The position numbers and the translations under genes were made by a program. Source: Novilysobacter_A longmucuonensis (GTDB lineage: Bacteria > Pseudomonadota > Gammaproteobacteria > Xanthomonadales > Xanthomonadaceae). From it: 64,000 nt of DNA. The stretch lies in assembly GCF_046600735.1 (NCBI RefSeq), contig NZ_JBJMAW010000009.1, forward strand, positions 1 to 64,000, read 5' to 3'. The notes under the pieces were generated by a model. It saw only the letters and a list, made by a program, of their open reading frames with translations. It made no database searches and was not told where the DNA came from. Of the stretch, positions 7,245 to 18,986 are shown piece by piece. Position 1 is the first letter of the stretch. The number at the start of each line of letters is the position of its first letter.

Positions 7245-10160
7245 CTATGCCGCGGTGTCGCCGGGCCTGGCTGCCGCCGGGCTGACCTTCTCGATGGTGT
7301 GGCGCAGTTCGCGGCCGAGGATGAACTTGGCGTCCTTGGCCCAGGCCTCCAGGCGCGCGTCGAACACGAGTTTGCCGGCCTCGTCGGCCCAGACCAGCTT
7401 GAGTTCGCGCAACTTCTGGATGAAGCCGCGGAACAGGGTCTTGTCGAAGAACTCCGGCGCGGCCGGCGCGTACAGCAGGCTCAGGCGCTGCGCGGCCAGT
7501 TGGCACAGGCTTTCCAGCTCGCCGGCCGACAGCGTGCCGGCGCCGTTTTTCACCAGCACCGAGATGGCGATGTAGTAGCGCTCGAACGCCTGCTGCAGCG
7601 AGTGGCCGATCGCGCGCAGGCGGAACACCTCGTCGGTCTGGCCGGCGTTGCGCGCCAGGATGCCGCCGTCGTCCTCGCCGACCTGCTCGAGCAGGCCCTC
7701 GCGCATGAACAGGTCGGTGGTGCGCGACAGGCGCTGCACGAAACCGTCCTCGTCCCATGGCAGGAACAGCTCGGCCTGCAGGAACGGGTACACGCTGCGG
7801 CCCAGTCGCAGCACGCTGTTGCGGCTCATGCGGCGGTTGTGCTGGAAACAGCACGCGATCCACGAGGCGCCGGTGAACAGGTGCAGCACGTTGTTGCGGA
7901 AGTAGCTCAGCAGCACCGCGTTGTCGCCGCTCACCCCGAGCACGTCGCCGAGCGGGTGCGGGGTACGGGTGAGCACGCCGATGTCCTCGCCGTGGGCGAC
8001 GATTTCGGCTGGCGTGTGCGGGGTCACGGTGACGCGGTCCAGCCGGCCCTCGGCACCGCGCTTGGCCCCGTCGGAATAGGGCACCTCGGCCAGCAGGGTC
8101 TTGCTCAGCGCAAGCTGGGCCAGCAGGTCGCCTTCGCCCATCGCGTGCTTGGGCGTGGACAGCAGCGCCAGTGCGAGCAGGTTGATCGGGTTGACGTCGG
8201 CGGCGCGGTTGACGTTGATCTGGATGCGCTCGGAGATGTGGCTGACCGCGGCCGGCAGCCAGGCCGGTTTTTCGTCCTCGGCCAGCGGCTCGCCGCGCCA
8301 CTGCGGCGCGTGCTCGGCAAGCACCTCGCTGAGCCGGATGGGTTCGCCGAAATTCACCACCACCTGGCCGTAGTTGGAGCGCAGCACCTTCGGGATGCCG
8401 GCCAGCAGCGCCCAGATCGACTCCTTCCGCTTGGGCTTGCCGGAGAGCTCGTCGAGGTAGCTGCCGCCTTCCATGAGCTTCTCGTAGCCGATGTAGACCG
8501 GCTGGAACAACACCGGTCGGGTCGGCTGGCGCAGGTAGCCGCGCACGGTCATCGAGACCATGCCGCCCTTTGGCGGCAGCAGCCGGCCGGTGCGCGAGCG
8601 GCCACCCTCCACGAAGTATTCGATCGAGTAGCCGCCCGACACCAGCTGGGCGACGTACTCGCCCAGCACCGCCGAGTACAGCGCGCTGCCGCGGATCGAG
8701 CGGCGGATGAAGAACGCGCCGCCCTTGCGCAGCACGCCGCCGATCACCGGCAGGTTGAGGTTGATGCCGGCCACGATGTGCGGCGGCACGGTGCCGCGCG
8801 CGTACAGCAGGTACGACAGCAGCAGGTAATCCATGTGGCTGCGGTGGCACGGCACGTAGACCACCTCGTGCCCGGGCGCGTCCTGCTTGAGCTGGTCCAG
8901 GTGATGCACCAGCACGCCGCGGTAGATCCGGTTCCAGATCGGGGTCAGCATGAAGCTCAGCGAGCGCACCACCGGATGCGAGTAGTCCGCGGCGATCTCG
9001 TAGGCGTAGGCGTGCGCCTTCTTCCAGGCGTCGGCATAGCTGGAGCCGTCGCGCCGGGCCTGGATGGTGATCGCCTCCTTGACCGGCACGGCGGCCAGCA
9101 CCCGGTCCACCAGCAGGCGCCGGGTCGACAGGTCCGGCCCGATCACCGCCGCGCGGATCAGCCGGAAGTGCGTACGCAGCACGCGCGAGAGCTTGCGCAC
9201 CGTGCGTTCGGGCGGCAGGCCTTCGTCGATGACGCTGCGCAGCGACACCGGCGGGGCGAACCGCACCATGGTGTGGCGGCCGTTGAGCGCGATTGCGAGC
9301 AGCCGCCGGAAACCGCCGACCAGGGTCCAATTTTCCGAGAACAGCACCGAGAACCAGCCGCTGCTGTGGGCCGGGGCGCGGCCTACGAAGATCGACACCG
9401 GCACCAGTTGCACGTCCAGTGACGCATCGGCGCGGTGCGCGTCCAGCAGCCGGGCCAGCGAACCGGAGTGGGTGGTCGGCGACGGCGGGTTCTGGCCGAG
9501 CGACTGCAACGGCGCCAGCGCGCTGGCGTTGCGCCGCGACAGCGCGACATAGGCGCGCTTGCGGCCCAGCAGGTCGTCGGCCAGCGGCTGCAGCGGCGAC
9601 GGCAGTCCGGTCTGGCGGCAGGCGCGCTCCAGGATCAGCGCGTTGGACAGGCCGTAGTCCTCCAGCACGTAGCAGACCGGACGGCCCTGGCCGTCGTCAT
9701 GCTCGGCCGGCGTCCGCGGTTCGACCGTGAGCGTCACCCACGGCGCCATCAGCTTGCCCAGCAGCCGCAGCCACCAGGGGCCGCGGCTGCTGGACGGCCG
9801 CGCGTGGGCGGGTGCCGGGCGCGGCGGCGGCGTGGCGGCAGTGGCGATGGGCAACTCGTCCTGGGTGGGGTGTCCGGGCGACGGTGGCGCGGCTGGGTCG
9901 ATCACGCGTGGCCGAACCGGACCGTCGGGCGCCGGGTCGGTCGCGGCCGAAGAGGCGGATTCCTCCGGCAGGTCCTGATCGCGCCCGGCATCGCTGGGCA
10001 GCCGGGGACCCGCGGCGGTCAGCGCGGCGGGCGCCGCCGGATCCTTGGGACCGTGGTCGGCGGTGGAAGGTGGCGACGCGGGCGCGGCGCCGGCCTCGAC
10101 ATCGCCGGGTGGGTCGCCGGCGCTGGCTCCGGGGAACGGCAGGGGTGTCTGTTTGGGCAT
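7245..10160 (-). CDS. plsB: Glycerol-3-phosphate 1-O-acyltransferase PlsB
   Basis: Acylates position 1 of glycerol 3-phosphate, the first committed phospholipid step, at the inner membrane. About 971 residues, longer than E. coli PlsB (about 800) because of a roughly 130-residue Pro/Ala-rich N-terminal extension. All four acyltransferase motifs are visible: HRSHMDYLL (HX4D, near 439-447), GAFFIRRS, FVEGGRSRTG and FQPVYIGYEKL. I chose the ATG at 10160 rather than 10169 because CATAAT, a good -10, lies 7 bases before it and overlaps the other ATG. The stop is 17 bases from a REP element. Confidence 0.95.
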   Translation of the reverse strand: MPKQTPLPFPGASAGDPPGDVEAGAAPASPPSTADHGPKDPAAPAALTAAGPRLPSDAGRDQDLPEESASSAATDPAPDGPVRPRVIDPAAPPSPGHPTQDELPIATAATPPPRPAPAHARPSSSRGPWWLRLLGKLMAPWVTLTVEPRTPAEHDDGQGRPVCYVLEDYGLSNALILERACRQTGLPSPLQPLADDLLGRKRAYVALSRRNASALAPLQSLGQNPPSPTTHSGSLARLLDAHRADASLDVQLVPVSIFVGRAPAHSSGWFSVLFSENWTLVGGFRRLLAIALNGRHTMVRFAPPVSLRSVIDEGLPPERTVRKLSRVLRTHFRLIRAAVIGPDLSTRRLLVDRVLAAVPVKEAITIQARRDGSSYADAWKKAHAYAYEIAADYSHPVVRSLSFMLTPIWNRIYRGVLVHHLDQLKQDAPGHEVVYVPCHRSHMDYLLLSYLLYARGTVPPHIVAGINLNLPVIGGVLRKGGAFFIRRSIRGSALYSAVLGEYVAQLVSGGYSIEYFVEGGRSRTGRLLPPKGGMVSMTVRGYLRQPTRPVLFQPVYIGYEKLMEGGSYLDELSGKPKRKESIWALLAGIPKVLRSNYGQVVVNFGEPIRLSEVLAEHAPQWRGEPLAEDEKPAWLPAAVSHISERIQINVNRAADVNPINLLALALLSTPKHAMGEGDLLAQLALSKTLLAEVPYSDGAKRGAEGRLDRVTVTPHTPAEIVAHGEDIGVLTRTPHPLGDVLGVSGDNAVLLSYFRNNVLHLFTGASWIACCFQHNRRMSRNSVLRLGRSVYPFLQAELFLPWDEDGFVQRLSRTTDLFMREGLLEQVGEDDGGILARNAGQTDEVFRLRAIGHSLQQAFERYYIAISVLVKNGAGTLSAGELESLCQLAAQRLSLLYAPAAPEFFDKTLFRGFIQKLRELKLVWADEAGKLVFDARLEAWAKDAKFILGRELRHTIEKVSPAAARPGDTAA

Positions 10161-10167
10161 CCCGGCC

Positions 10168-10173
10168 ATTATG
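10168..10173 (-). promoter_or_regulatory. -10 box CATAAT of plsB (leaderless)
   Basis: CATAAT on the minus strand, 7 bases before the ATG at 10160. Its position rules against translation from the ATG at 10169. Confidence 0.45.
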
Positions 10174-10178
10174 CCGGT

Positions 10179-11120
10179 TCAGCCGGTGGGCGCCCCGCGC
10201 TGCGGGTCGGGTGCCACAGGCGCGGCGGGCGCCGCCGCTGCCGAGACCGTCATCTCCGGCGCCGGGCCGGCCTCGGCTTCGGCATGACGCAGCGCATCGC
10301 TCAGGTACCAGCGGCCGTCGCGGCGCTCCAGCCGCACGATCGCATCGATCGGCTGGGTGCCCAGGGTGTAGCGCAGGCGCACCCGTGCGGTATCGCCGGT
10401 CTGCTCGAGGAGGCTGGCGTCGATGCTGCCGAGCGCGGCGTCCAGGTCCAGCCCGTAGTCGACCAGCGTCTGCTTGAAGCGGCCGAAAAACGGCCCCAGT
10501 CGCTGCAGACTGCGGTCCATGCCGAACCGGGCATAGGCGTCCGGATCGGTCAGGCCGGTCAGGCGCGCGGCGGCGGCCAGCTGCGGGATCGCGGTCCTGG
10601 CACGCTGCGGATCGCCCAGCGGCGCCTGCCGGCCCCACTGGCTCAGCGCGCCGATCAGCTGTACGTAATGCTCGCGCTCGACTTCGCTGTAGTCGCCCTC
10701 GCTGCGGACGTACTGCGCCGCGAACAGCCCCAGCGTGGCCGCGGCCGAGCGCAGTTCGCGGTGGGCGCCGGCGAACTGGCGCTGGTAGGTCGCCAGCAGC
10801 GCCGGTTCCGATTCGGGCGCGGCCAGGGAGCCGATGAAACCCGGCAGTTGCCGGTCCAGCGGCAGCTCGGTCAGGGGCCAGAGGGTGCGGCCTTCGCTCC
10901 ATGCCGCCTCGATGCGCGCGTGCAGCTCCGGCGGCAGCGCGTGGCGGGCGTAGGCGGTGAGATCGTTGCGGCGCAGGTCGTCCGCGAGCCGGGTGACCGC
11001 CTCGACCGGCCCGGTCGGTTCGGCCGAGGCGGGATCCGCGGCCGGTGTGGCATTACGGTGGCACGCGGCCGACAGGGCCACGAGTGCGAGCGCGGCAAAC
11101 GCGCGGTGGATCGATAACAT
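10179..11120 (-). CDS. Uncharacterised lipoprotein
   Basis: 313 residues beginning MLSIHRAFAALALVALSAACH, a lipoprotein signal with lipobox LSAAC. The mature part is helical and charged up to about residue 220, then has a region with a strand-rich look (ARVRLRYTLGTQPIDAIVRLERRDGRWYL) and an Ala/Pro-rich tail. The VRLERRDGRWYLSDAL end resembles ligand-holding folds of the DUF4878/SnoaL-like kind, but I do not recognise the family. GGGGAG 6 bases before the ATG is a good ribosome binding site. It ends 5 bases before the plsB -10 region. Confidence 0.78.
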   Translation of the reverse strand: MLSIHRAFAALALVALSAACHRNATPAADPASAEPTGPVEAVTRLADDLRRNDLTAYARHALPPELHARIEAAWSEGRTLWPLTELPLDRQLPGFIGSLAAPESEPALLATYQRQFAGAHRELRSAAATLGLFAAQYVRSEGDYSEVEREHYVQLIGALSQWGRQAPLGDPQRARTAIPQLAAAARLTGLTDPDAYARFGMDRSLQRLGPFFGRFKQTLVDYGLDLDAALGSIDASLLEQTGDTARVRLRYTLGTQPIDAIVRLERRDGRWYLSDALRHAEAEAGPAPEMTVSAAAAPAAPVAPDPQRGAPTG

Positions 11121-11328
11121 CGGCGGCTCCCCAGTCGCTGGCGGCGGTGTCGTGCTGGCCACGCGCCCGGAGGGTACCAGCCCGGCCCGCGGCGGATCGG
11201 GGTGGGGTGCGCAGAAAGTGAGCTGGGTGGAGGCGCGCGAAGGCTGTGCCTGGGAACCGGCAGGTCGGGAGCTGTTTTTCGCTGCTGCTGGCTCAGGCCC
11301 GGACCGGCACTCGCCACTGCGACTGCCG

Positions 11329-12264
11329 CTACGGCGCCACGTCCAGCGCCGCACGCTTGGCCGCGCGGCGCGCCTCGCGCGGCTGGGTCCAGTCGTTGTT
11401 GAACGCGGCCGGCTCCCACGAACCATAGGTCGGGTTGGGCAGCATCCACCAGCGCTCGCCGAACCAGTCGCCGTACTCCTCCAGCAGATCGGCGCGGCCG
11501 GCGGCGGTGTTGCTGAGCACTTCGACGAAATCGCCGAGCTGATCGCCGAACTGCATCAGCACGCGATACTCGCGCCCGGCCCGCTGGCGCCGGCAGTTCT
11601 TTTCGCTGCCGTTCTGCTCGCAGCCCTCGACCACCGTGCCCAGGCCCATGAACACGCTGGAATCCTTGACCGGCAGGCCGACCGCGCGGAGGTTGGCGAT
11701 CGTCGCCTCGTCCAGGTGCTGGGCGCGGTTGGAGATGTAGAGCAGAGTGATGCCCTTGGCATCGGCGGCGCGGGCGAACTCGACCACGCCCGGCAGCGCC
11801 CGCGCCTTCTTTTCGGCGACCCACCCCGCCCAGGTGACCTCGTTGTATTCCAGCCCGTTGCGGACCAGCCGCGCCTGGTAGGGCGAGTTGTCGAGCACGG
11901 TCTCGTCGATGTCCAGGATCACCGCCGGCGCCAGTCCGATGGCGGCGTTGGCGCGCTCCTCGGGCACCAGCGCGTCCCAGTTCGCCTCGGCCAGCGCCGT
12001 GTCCAGATGGTCGGCGGCGGCGCGAAAGGTCTGCAGGCTCAGCGCGCGGTATTCGGCCGAGGTCTGCACCCACAGCACCGCGTTGAGGTTGTCGTCGGCC
12101 GCGCCCGGATCGACCGCGCCAGCGATCGCGTCCTCACTCGCCGCCGGCGAGGCGGTCGACATCGCCGCGACTTCAGGCTCCGGCACCGGCGCTTCGGTGC
12201 GCTTGCAGGCGCCGAGCGCGAGGCTGCAGGCGAGGATGGAAACAGCGAGGGCGCGGGTGCGCAT
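11329..12264 (-). CDS. 5'-nucleotidase, lipoprotein e(P4) / class C acid phosphatase
   Basis: 311 residues with lipobox LALGAC (Cys19). The HAD-type active site APAVILDIDETVLDNSPYQ provides the two catalytic Asp residues and the DNSPYQ hallmark of class C acid phosphatases. Then come ITLLYISNRAQ (motif II) and the late block MQFGDQLGDF (motif IV, catalytic Asp). In Haemophilus e(P4) removes phosphate from NMN and haem-related substrates at the outer membrane; here a general periplasmic phosphomonoesterase role is the safe inference. Transcribed behind rep with a 71-base gap. Confidence 0.9.
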   Translation of the reverse strand: MRTRALAVSILACSLALGACKRTEAPVPEPEVAAMSTASPAASEDAIAGAVDPGAADDNLNAVLWVQTSAEYRALSLQTFRAAADHLDTALAEANWDALVPEERANAAIGLAPAVILDIDETVLDNSPYQARLVRNGLEYNEVTWAGWVAEKKARALPGVVEFARAADAKGITLLYISNRAQHLDEATIANLRAVGLPVKDSSVFMGLGTVVEGCEQNGSEKNCRRQRAGREYRVLMQFGDQLGDFVEVLSNTAAGRADLLEEYGDWFGERWWMLPNPTYGSWEPAAFNNDWTQPREARRAAKRAALDVAP

Positions 12265-12335
12265 GCGCGGTGTACCGGTGGCGACGGAGCGGTGAGTGTA
12301 GCCGAGCAATATGGCGGCTCTGAGTCGGGCAGCGA

Positions 12336-14327
12336 TCAGCCGTCGAGCAACGCCTTGATCGCGGCGAATCCCGCACTCGCGCGCTCCTGCTTGCGCGCGG
12401 CGTCGGCGACCGGATCGGCGCCGTCGCGCTGGATCTCGGCCGGGGGCAGTTCGTCGAGGAAGCGGCTGGGCTGCAGCCGGATCCGGTCGCCCCAGCGCTG
12501 GGTCTCGCGCGAGTGCGACAGCCACAGGGCTTCTTTCGCGCGGGTGATGCCGACGTAGAGCAGGCGGCGCTCCTCGTCGAGCCGGCCCTCCTCCAGGCTG
12601 GCCTCGTGCGGCAGGGTGCCGTCTTCGACGCCGACGATGAACACGTAGCGGAACTCCAGCCCCTTGGCGCCGTGCAGGCTCATCAGCCGCACCTGGTTGC
12701 CGGCATCGCCCTTGTCGGCGTGCGACAGAAGCGCAAGCTGCGCAGCCAGCTCGCCCGCGCCGGAACCGGCACGGCGTTCGGAACCGGCGTCGAACCAGTC
12801 GGCCAGTTCCTCCAGGTTCTGTTTGCGGCGCTGGTAGCCGGCCTCGTCCTTGCATTGCGCGCGCAGGGCGGCCAGAAGGCCGGACTTGTCGGCGAGCAGG
12901 CGCACCAGCTCGGCCGGCGCGAGCTTTTGCGCCTGGCCGCGCAAGCCGCGCACGATGGTGACGAAGCCATCGAGCCCATTGGCCGCGCGCGGGGTCAGCT
13001 GCTTGAGCGCGCCGACCGATTCGGCCGCGCGCGACATCGGCATGCCGGCGCGCTGGGCCAGCTCGGCGAGCTTGGCCAGCGTGGTCGCGCCGACCTCGCG
13101 CTTGGGCGCGGTCACCGCGCGCAGGAACGCCGCGTCGTCATCGGGGTTGGCGACCAGCCGCAGCCAGGCGAGCGCGTCCTTGACCTCGCCGCGCTCCAGG
13201 AACGCGGTGCCGCCCGACAGGTGGTACGGCACGCGCAGCAGCTGCAGCGCTTTCTCCAGCGCGCGCGACTGGAAATTCCCGCGGAACAGGATGCAGAAAT
13301 CACTCCACGGCACCTGCTTGGCGGTCGCCAGGAAATGGATCTCGGCGGCGACCTTCTCGGCCTCGTGGGCGCTGTCGCGGCACTCCCAGATGCGGATGCG
13401 CTCGCCGTCGGCCTGCTCGCTCCACAGCGTCTTGGGATGCTCGTGCGGGTTGTTGGCGATCAGCGCGTTGGCCGCGCGCAGCACGCGATTGGAACAGCGG
13501 TAGTTCTGTTCGAGCTTGACGATCCGCAGCGCCGGATAGTCGCGGCCGAGCTCCAGCAGGTTGTCCGGGTTGGCCCCGCGCCAGGCGTAGATCGACTGGT
13601 CGTCGTCGCCCACGCAGGTGAACCGCCCGCTCGGGCCGGCCAGCGCCTTCAGCAGCCGGTATTGCGCATCGTTGGTGTCCTGGCACTCGTCGACCAGCAG
13701 GTAGCCGATGCGCTCGCGCCACGCCAGCGCGAGGTCCTGGTCGGTTTCGAGCAACTGCACCGGCAGCCGGATCAGATCGTCGAAATCGACCGCATTGAAC
13801 GTGCTCAGCCGCGCCTGATAACGCGCATACAGTTTGGCCGCCTCGTGCTCACGCGGGCTGCCGGCCGCCGCGGCCGCTTGCTCCGGCGACAGTCCGGCGT
13901 TCTTGGCGCGCGAGATCAGGTTGCGCACGCCGTCGAGCACGTCGGGCTTGCTGCCCGGCGGCAGCAGGTCCTTGATCTGCGCGCCGGAGTCGTCGCTGTC
14001 GAACACGCTGAAACCGCGCCGCAGGCCGACCTTGGCGTGGTCGATCTGCAGCATGCGCAGGCCGAGCGCATGGAAGGTGCAGATCGTCAGCCCGTCGGCG
14101 GCATCGCCACGGATGCGCTTGCCGACGCGCTCGCGCATCTCGCGCGCGGCCTTGTTGGTGAAGGTGATCGCGGCGATGCGCTTGGCCGGCATGCGCCCGG
14201 AGGCGATCAGGTGCGCGATCTTCTCCACGATCACCCGCGTCTTGCCGCTGCCCGCGCCGGCAAGCACGAGCAGGGGGCCGTCGGTGTGCTCGACGGCGGC
14301 GCGTTGGGGGGAGTTGAGGCCGTGCAT
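12336..14327 (-). CDS. rep: ATP-dependent DNA helicase Rep
   Basis: 663-residue superfamily 1A 3'-5' helicase that clears proteins ahead of the replication fork. Motifs in order: LNSPQRAAVEH (Q motif), AGAGSGKT (Walker A), ITFTNKAAREM (Ia), LLVDECQDTN (Walker B), GDDDQSIYAWRGA (III), LEQNYRC (IV), MSLHGAKGLEF (V), LLYVGITRAKE (VI). Rep rather than UvrD because of length and N-terminus MHGLNSPQ; the paralogue at 41.6 kb is UvrD. The start at 14327 is supported by a TAAACT hexamer whose expected transcription start lies downstream of the alternative ATG at 14351. Confidence 0.93.
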   Translation of the reverse strand: MHGLNSPQRAAVEHTDGPLLVLAGAGSGKTRVIVEKIAHLIASGRMPAKRIAAITFTNKAAREMRERVGKRIRGDAADGLTICTFHALGLRMLQIDHAKVGLRRGFSVFDSDDSGAQIKDLLPPGSKPDVLDGVRNLISRAKNAGLSPEQAAAAAGSPREHEAAKLYARYQARLSTFNAVDFDDLIRLPVQLLETDQDLALAWRERIGYLLVDECQDTNDAQYRLLKALAGPSGRFTCVGDDDQSIYAWRGANPDNLLELGRDYPALRIVKLEQNYRCSNRVLRAANALIANNPHEHPKTLWSEQADGERIRIWECRDSAHEAEKVAAEIHFLATAKQVPWSDFCILFRGNFQSRALEKALQLLRVPYHLSGGTAFLERGEVKDALAWLRLVANPDDDAAFLRAVTAPKREVGATTLAKLAELAQRAGMPMSRAAESVGALKQLTPRAANGLDGFVTIVRGLRGQAQKLAPAELVRLLADKSGLLAALRAQCKDEAGYQRRKQNLEELADWFDAGSERRAGSGAGELAAQLALLSHADKGDAGNQVRLMSLHGAKGLEFRYVFIVGVEDGTLPHEASLEEGRLDEERRLLYVGITRAKEALWLSHSRETQRWGDRIRLQPSRFLDELPPAEIQRDGADPVADAARKQERASAGFAAIKALLDG

Positions 14328-14352
14328 GCAGAAAGGGTCCGACTTGCCCATC

Positions 14353-14358
14353 AGTTTA
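14353..14358 (-). promoter_or_regulatory. Candidate -10 (TAAACT) of rep
   Basis: TAAACT on the minus strand, 25 bases before the chosen rep ATG. It would give a short leader. The remaining 250 bases up to tdk hold no gene that I can support. Confidence 0.4.
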
Positions 14359-14614
14359 CCCGGGGCGCCAAGGCCCAGCGGCTACCCTGTCACACTCAGC
14401 CCGACAGGAACTGATCGGCATGCAACAGACACTCAGCGCCGCCGACACCCCGTCCCGGCAGGGCGGCCCGTAACTGCCATCCGGCCGCGCTCGTCGGAGA
14501 AGGCCTGAGACAAAGGGCGGCCGTCAACCCGGCCCGGGGTCGATCGCTCGGCCGCGATTCTGACTGCTGCCAGCCCCGGCGGCTCGACACGCGACGACGC
14601 GTTCGGCCCTTGCC

Positions 14615-14620
14615 TACAAT
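14615..14620 (+). promoter_or_regulatory. -10 box TACAAT of tdk (leaderless)
   Basis: TACAAT, then 6 bases, then the tdk ATG. Transcription would start at or next to the A of the ATG. No ribosome binding site precedes the gene. Confidence 0.55.
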
Positions 14621-14626
14621 CCGCCG

Positions 14627-15277
14627 ATGGCCAAGCTCTACTTCTACTATTCGGCGATGAACGCCGGCAAGACCACCACCCTGCTGCAGTCGGCACACAA
14701 CTACCGCGAACGCGGGATGCGGGTGGCGATCCTGACCCCACAACTCGACCACCGCGCCGGCAGCGGCATGGTCGCCTCGCGCATCGGCCTGCAGGCGCAG
14801 GCGATCACCTTCGATCGCCAGCAGGACCTGGAGGCGCTGGTGCGCGCCGACCTCGCCGCCGGGGGCGCGCTGCACTGCGTGCTGGTCGATGAGGCGCAGT
14901 TCCTCACCCGCAGCCAGGTCTGGCAGCTGAGCGAAGTGGTCGATGCGCTCGGCATCCCGGTGCTGTGCTACGGCCTGCGCACCGATTTCCGCGCGGACCT
15001 GTTCGAGGGCAGCCAGCACCTGCTGGCCTGGGCCGACGAGCTGAGCGAAATCAAGACGATCTGCCACAGCGGCAGCAAGGCGACGATGTCGGTGCGCGTC
15101 GATGCGCACGGCCGCCCGGTGCTGGCCGGGCCGCAGGTCGAGATCGGCGGGAATGAGCGGTATATGTCGGTCTCGCGCGCCGAGTACAAGCGGGTGATGC
15201 GTGGGGAGGGCGTCGGCGGCGAGGGCATGGCCGGCGAAGGCATGGCCGACCCGCGGCAGCCGCCGCTGCTGCTCTGA
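14627..15277 (+). CDS. tdk: Thymidine kinase (type II), zinc site largely lost
   Basis: Phosphorylates thymidine for salvage. 216 residues; P-loop MNAGKTTTLL (11-20), VLVDEAQFL (Walker B-like), PVLCYGLRTDFRADLF and GGNERYMSVSR are all typical of type II TKs. In E. coli Tdk the structural zinc is held by Cys residues in ICFCGRK and by Cys and His in SVCRKHY. Here these read ICHSGSK (146-151) and SVSRAEY (181-187), so only the first Cys remains. The C-terminus has a Gly-Glu-Gly-rich extension (about 193-206). Leaderless start. Confidence 0.93.
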   Translation: MAKLYFYYSAMNAGKTTTLLQSAHNYRERGMRVAILTPQLDHRAGSGMVASRIGLQAQAITFDRQQDLEALVRADLAAGGALHCVLVDEAQFLTRSQVWQLSEVVDALGIPVLCYGLRTDFRADLFEGSQHLLAWADELSEIKTICHSGSKATMSVRVDAHGRPVLAGPQVEIGGNERYMSVSRAEYKRVMRGEGVGGEGMAGEGMADPRQPPLLL

Positions 15278-15295
15278 TCCGGCGCGGCGGCCGCC

Positions 15296-18178
<2,883 letters not shown>

Positions 18179-18190
18179 GGCCTGATCGAC

Positions 18191-18760
18191 CTAGCTGTCC
18201 CGGAGCGACGCCAGCAGGAACAGCCGCGCCTTCTGCCAGTCGCGGCGGATGCTGCGTTCGGAACGTTGCATGAGCGCGGCGATCTCCAGTTCCGACAGCC
18301 CGCCGAAGTAGCGCAGTTCGACCACCTGCACCAGTCTCTTGTCGACCGCCGCAAGCCGGGTCAGCGCGGTGTCCAGGCCGAGGGTCTCCTCGTCCAGGCG
18401 CACACCGCCCTCGAGGTCCTCGGGCAGGTCGGTCACGCGGTGCAGGTCGCCGCCGCGCTTCTGCGCCAGGCGCTGGCGCGCGTAGTCCACCACCACGCTG
18501 CGCATCGCCGAGGCGGCGTAGGCGAAGAAGTGGGCGCGGTCGTCGAACTTGGCCTCGCGGCGGCCGACCAGTTTCAGGTACGCCTCGTGCACCAGCGCGG
18601 TCGCGTCGAGCGTATGCCCGTGCTGCCCGGCGAGCTGCCGGCGGGCCATGCCATGGAGTTCGTGGTAGAGCGTTGCGAGTACGTTGTCGAGCGCGCCACG
18701 GTCGCCATCGCGGGCCGCATCAAGCAACAGCGTGATCTCGGCGGTTTCGGCCATAGCCAT
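18191..18760 (-). CDS. ECF-type RNA polymerase sigma factor (TIGR02999-like)
   Basis: 189 residues. Region 2: LLLDAARDGDRGALDNVLATLYHELHGMARRQL...LVHEAYLKLV...RAHFFAYAASAMRSVVVDYARQR, and region 4: LAAVDKRLVQVVELRYFGGLSELEIAALMQRSERSIRRDWQKARLFL, typical of TIGR02999 sigma factors. The usual acidic DAEDLVQE of region 2.2 is replaced by DATALVHE (52-59) with Thr54, as in phospho-activated ECF43 members. No anti-sigma gene is adjacent; a kinase is. The ATG at 18760 has a strong AAGGGGGG site upstream; an alternative Met is at 18754. Confidence 0.9.
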   Translation of the reverse strand: MAMAETAEITLLLDAARDGDRGALDNVLATLYHELHGMARRQLAGQHGHTLDATALVHEAYLKLVGRREAKFDDRAHFFAYAASAMRSVVVDYARQRLAQKRGGDLHRVTDLPEDLEGGVRLDEETLGLDTALTRLAAVDKRLVQVVELRYFGGLSELEIAALMQRSERSIRRDWQKARLFLLASLRDS

Positions 18761-18900
18761 ACGGTGGTCCCCCCCTTGCAAGTGCGGCGGACTATAGCCC
18801 GCGCTGGTGTGACGATGATGCAGAGACGGACCGCTGGCGAGGGGCCCTGCGGCGGTCACGCCAGCGCCTGCGGCCAGGCTGCGCGCGGTCGCAGTTGCGC

Positions 18901-18976
18901 AGGGTCGGCACGCGGTCTGTGCCTTCCTGGCGGCGCGGCGAACGCACAAAGGTGGGGCAGAACGCGTGCCCCACCC
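18901..18976. repeat. Imperfect inverted repeat of the GGCACGC...GTGCCCC family
   Basis: The stretch begins GGGTCGGCACGCGGTCTGTG and ends in a hairpin GGTGGGGCA/TGCCCCACC (18951-18975). It resembles the element at 44002-44075 (GGGTAGGCACGCTCTTTGTG ... CGTGCCCACC). It lies just behind the mutM stop and may double as its terminator. Confidence 0.6.
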
Positions 18977-18986
18977 GAACCGACCT

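Noticed and set aside
7173..9422. Long open frame opposite plsB
   Set aside because: No recognisable motif, rich in Gln, His, Arg and Ala as expected of the complement of a high-GC gene; plsB has all its motifs on the other strand.
14359..14614. Hidden small gene or RNA between rep and tdk
   Set aside because: No open frame with a start signal, no tRNA-like fold and no terminator seen.
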